A stretch of 14,493 bases of DNA from NCBI GenBank assembly GCA_050330975.1, contig JBHJHK010000364.1, positions 1 through 14,493 of the forward strand. The letters run 5' to 3'. A program made the position numbers and the translations under genes. Origin of the DNA: JBHJHK01 sp050330975 (lineage in GTDB: Bacteria > Pseudomonadota > Gammaproteobacteria > Competibacterales > Competibacteraceae). Positions 14,013-14,493 of this stretch are shown in pieces. How positions within the stretch are numbered: the first letter of the stretch is position 1; each line of letters opens with the position of its first letter. The notes under the pieces are model-generated. The model was not told the DNA's origin and ran no database searches. It was given only the letters and a program-made list of their open reading frames with translations.

Positions 14013-14462
14013 ATGCACACCTCCTTTGACGACAGCGCCACCACCCGCCGCTCGGCGGCGAGGCTCGGGGTATCGGAGTACGAACTCTTCGCCCTGGCCC
14101 ACCGCTACTGGTACGGGGTTGACGCCCCCGGCAACACCTTGGAACGGGCCTTTGGCATCTATTTGAGCCGTGGCACCACGCCCCCCTGGGTGCGGGCCTT
14201 CGCCCGCTTCGTCGCCAAAGAATCCCAGTTGCACCGCCTCGATCCCAAGGCCTTGGGGATTTCTGCACCGGCGGCGCCCCGCAACGGGGTTTGGATTGGC
14301 CTCGCCGCATTGTTGGGGATGGCGGGCATCGTGGGGTTATTGATCTACCTCAACGCCCAAGCCGTTCCCCCGGGGTTGCGGGGCTGCGCCCTACCGCCCT
14401 GCTACCTCCACTACCCCCCGCACCCCCCAGCTTCCACCCAGCTTCCTCCCCCCGCACCGTGA
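14013..14462 (+). CDS. Uncharacterised single-pass membrane protein with proline-rich tail
   Basis: I do not recognise this family. From the ATG at 14013 it has 149 residues. The first 100 or so are soluble and helical-looking (TTRRSAARLGVSEYELFALA, then AHRYWYG, TLERAFGIYL, PPWVRAFARFVAKE), and the AARLGVSEYELF stretch has the look of a helix-turn-helix or short helical bundle. A single hydrophobic helix follows (GVWIGLAALLGMAGIVGLLIYL), then a tail rich in Pro and with two Cys (GLRGCALPPCYLHYPPHPP), predicted to lie outside the cytoplasm if the soluble part is inside. Other in-frame starts exist at 13929 (ATG), 13992 and 14001 (GTG); none has a strong ribosome site, and the residues before 14013 look less like coding sequence. 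It is divergent from the cNMP/CBS/DUF294 gene, and its TGA overlaps the GTG of a following gene, which suggests an operon. Reality of the gene is supported by codon bias and the coherent helix and tail layout. Confidence 0.68.
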   Translation: MHTSFDDSATTRRSAARLGVSEYELFALAHRYWYGVDAPGNTLERAFGIYLSRGTTPPWVRAFARFVAKESQLHRLDPKALGISAPAAPRNGVWIGLAALLGMAGIVGLLIYLNAQAVPPGLRGCALPPCYLHYPPHPPASTQLPPPAP

Positions 14463-14493
14463 ACGATTGGCTATTCGTCATCATCACCGGGGT
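14459..14493 (+). CDS. Start of a gene cut by the right window edge (possible membrane protein)
   Basis: A GTG at 14459 overlaps the preceding stop codon as GTGA and opens a frame reading MNDWLFVIITG to the window end. The hydrophobic run after a short polar start would fit a first membrane helix or a signal anchor. Only eleven codons are visible, no ribosome site is seen in the C-rich sequence before it, and the family cannot be named. Genes for DUF294 regulators often neighbour sodium:solute symporters of the acetate-permease type, so a transporter is one possibility, but that is a guess from context. Confidence 0.35.
   Translation, partial: MNDWLFVIITG

Overview
This is a gene-dense, visibly G+C-rich bacterial chromosomal segment. 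It very probably comes from a gammaproteobacterium. The best evidence is the block leuC-leuD-leuB-asd-fimV, which is the order I know from Pseudomonas and related gammaproteobacteria, together with a gammaproteobacterial TatD, a type-2 (Pseudomonas-like) aspartate-semialdehyde dehydrogenase and the polar-landmark protein FimV. I cannot place it to genus from sequence alone. No tRNA, rRNA, CRISPR array, insertion sequence or prophage is visible, so this reads as core chromosome and not as a mobile island.

Left block (1 to about 2244, minus strand): a secreted or membrane-anchored alpha/beta hydrolase overlaps tatD (a Mg-dependent DNase), which is followed by rpsP (ribosomal protein S16). rpsP runs off the left edge and has its own good sigma70-type promoter. 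Transcription here goes right to left.

Accessory-looking block (2314 to 4123, plus strand): a CPBP-family (glutamic-type) intramembrane protease, a small ACT-fold protein (ACT_3/DUF2241 type) and a rhomboid (serine-type) intramembrane protease. Two mechanistically unrelated intramembrane proteases thus lie within 1.8 kb, with an ACT protein between them. Their substrates are unknown.

Biosynthetic block (4426 to 8690, plus strand): leuC and leuD (large and small subunits of isopropylmalate isomerase), then leuB (isopropylmalate dehydrogenase), tightly coupled (leuC-leuD gap 10 nt; leuD-leuB GTGA overlap), then asd after 68 nt. Together they cover the middle of leucine synthesis and the branch point to Lys/Met/Thr and diaminopimelate. 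A 302-bp stretch before leuC ends in an A+T-rich island that probably carries its promoter.

fimV region (8734 to 11873, plus strand): one FimV-like protein (signal peptide, FimV N-terminal domain, LysM, long acidic Pro/Ala linker, one membrane helix, TPR-like segment, acidic linker, FimV C-terminal domain) is spread over two reading frames. The frames overlap at 10458-10611, pointing to a one-base frameshift around 10495-10510 (real mutation, programmed shift or sequencing error). A strong hairpin terminator follows.

Right block (11998 to the edge): a minus-strand signal-regulated nucleotidyltransferase-like protein (cyclic-nucleotide-binding domain, CBS pair, DUF294, DUF294 C-terminal domain) sits where truA follows fimV in Pseudomonas. 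Divergent from it is an unrecognised single-helix membrane protein with a proline-rich tail, whose stop codon overlaps the start of a gene cut by the right edge.

I found no convincing wholly new system. The points most worth a second look are the split fimV, the pair of intramembrane proteases around an ACT protein, and the unrecognised membrane protein beside the DUF294 regulator.
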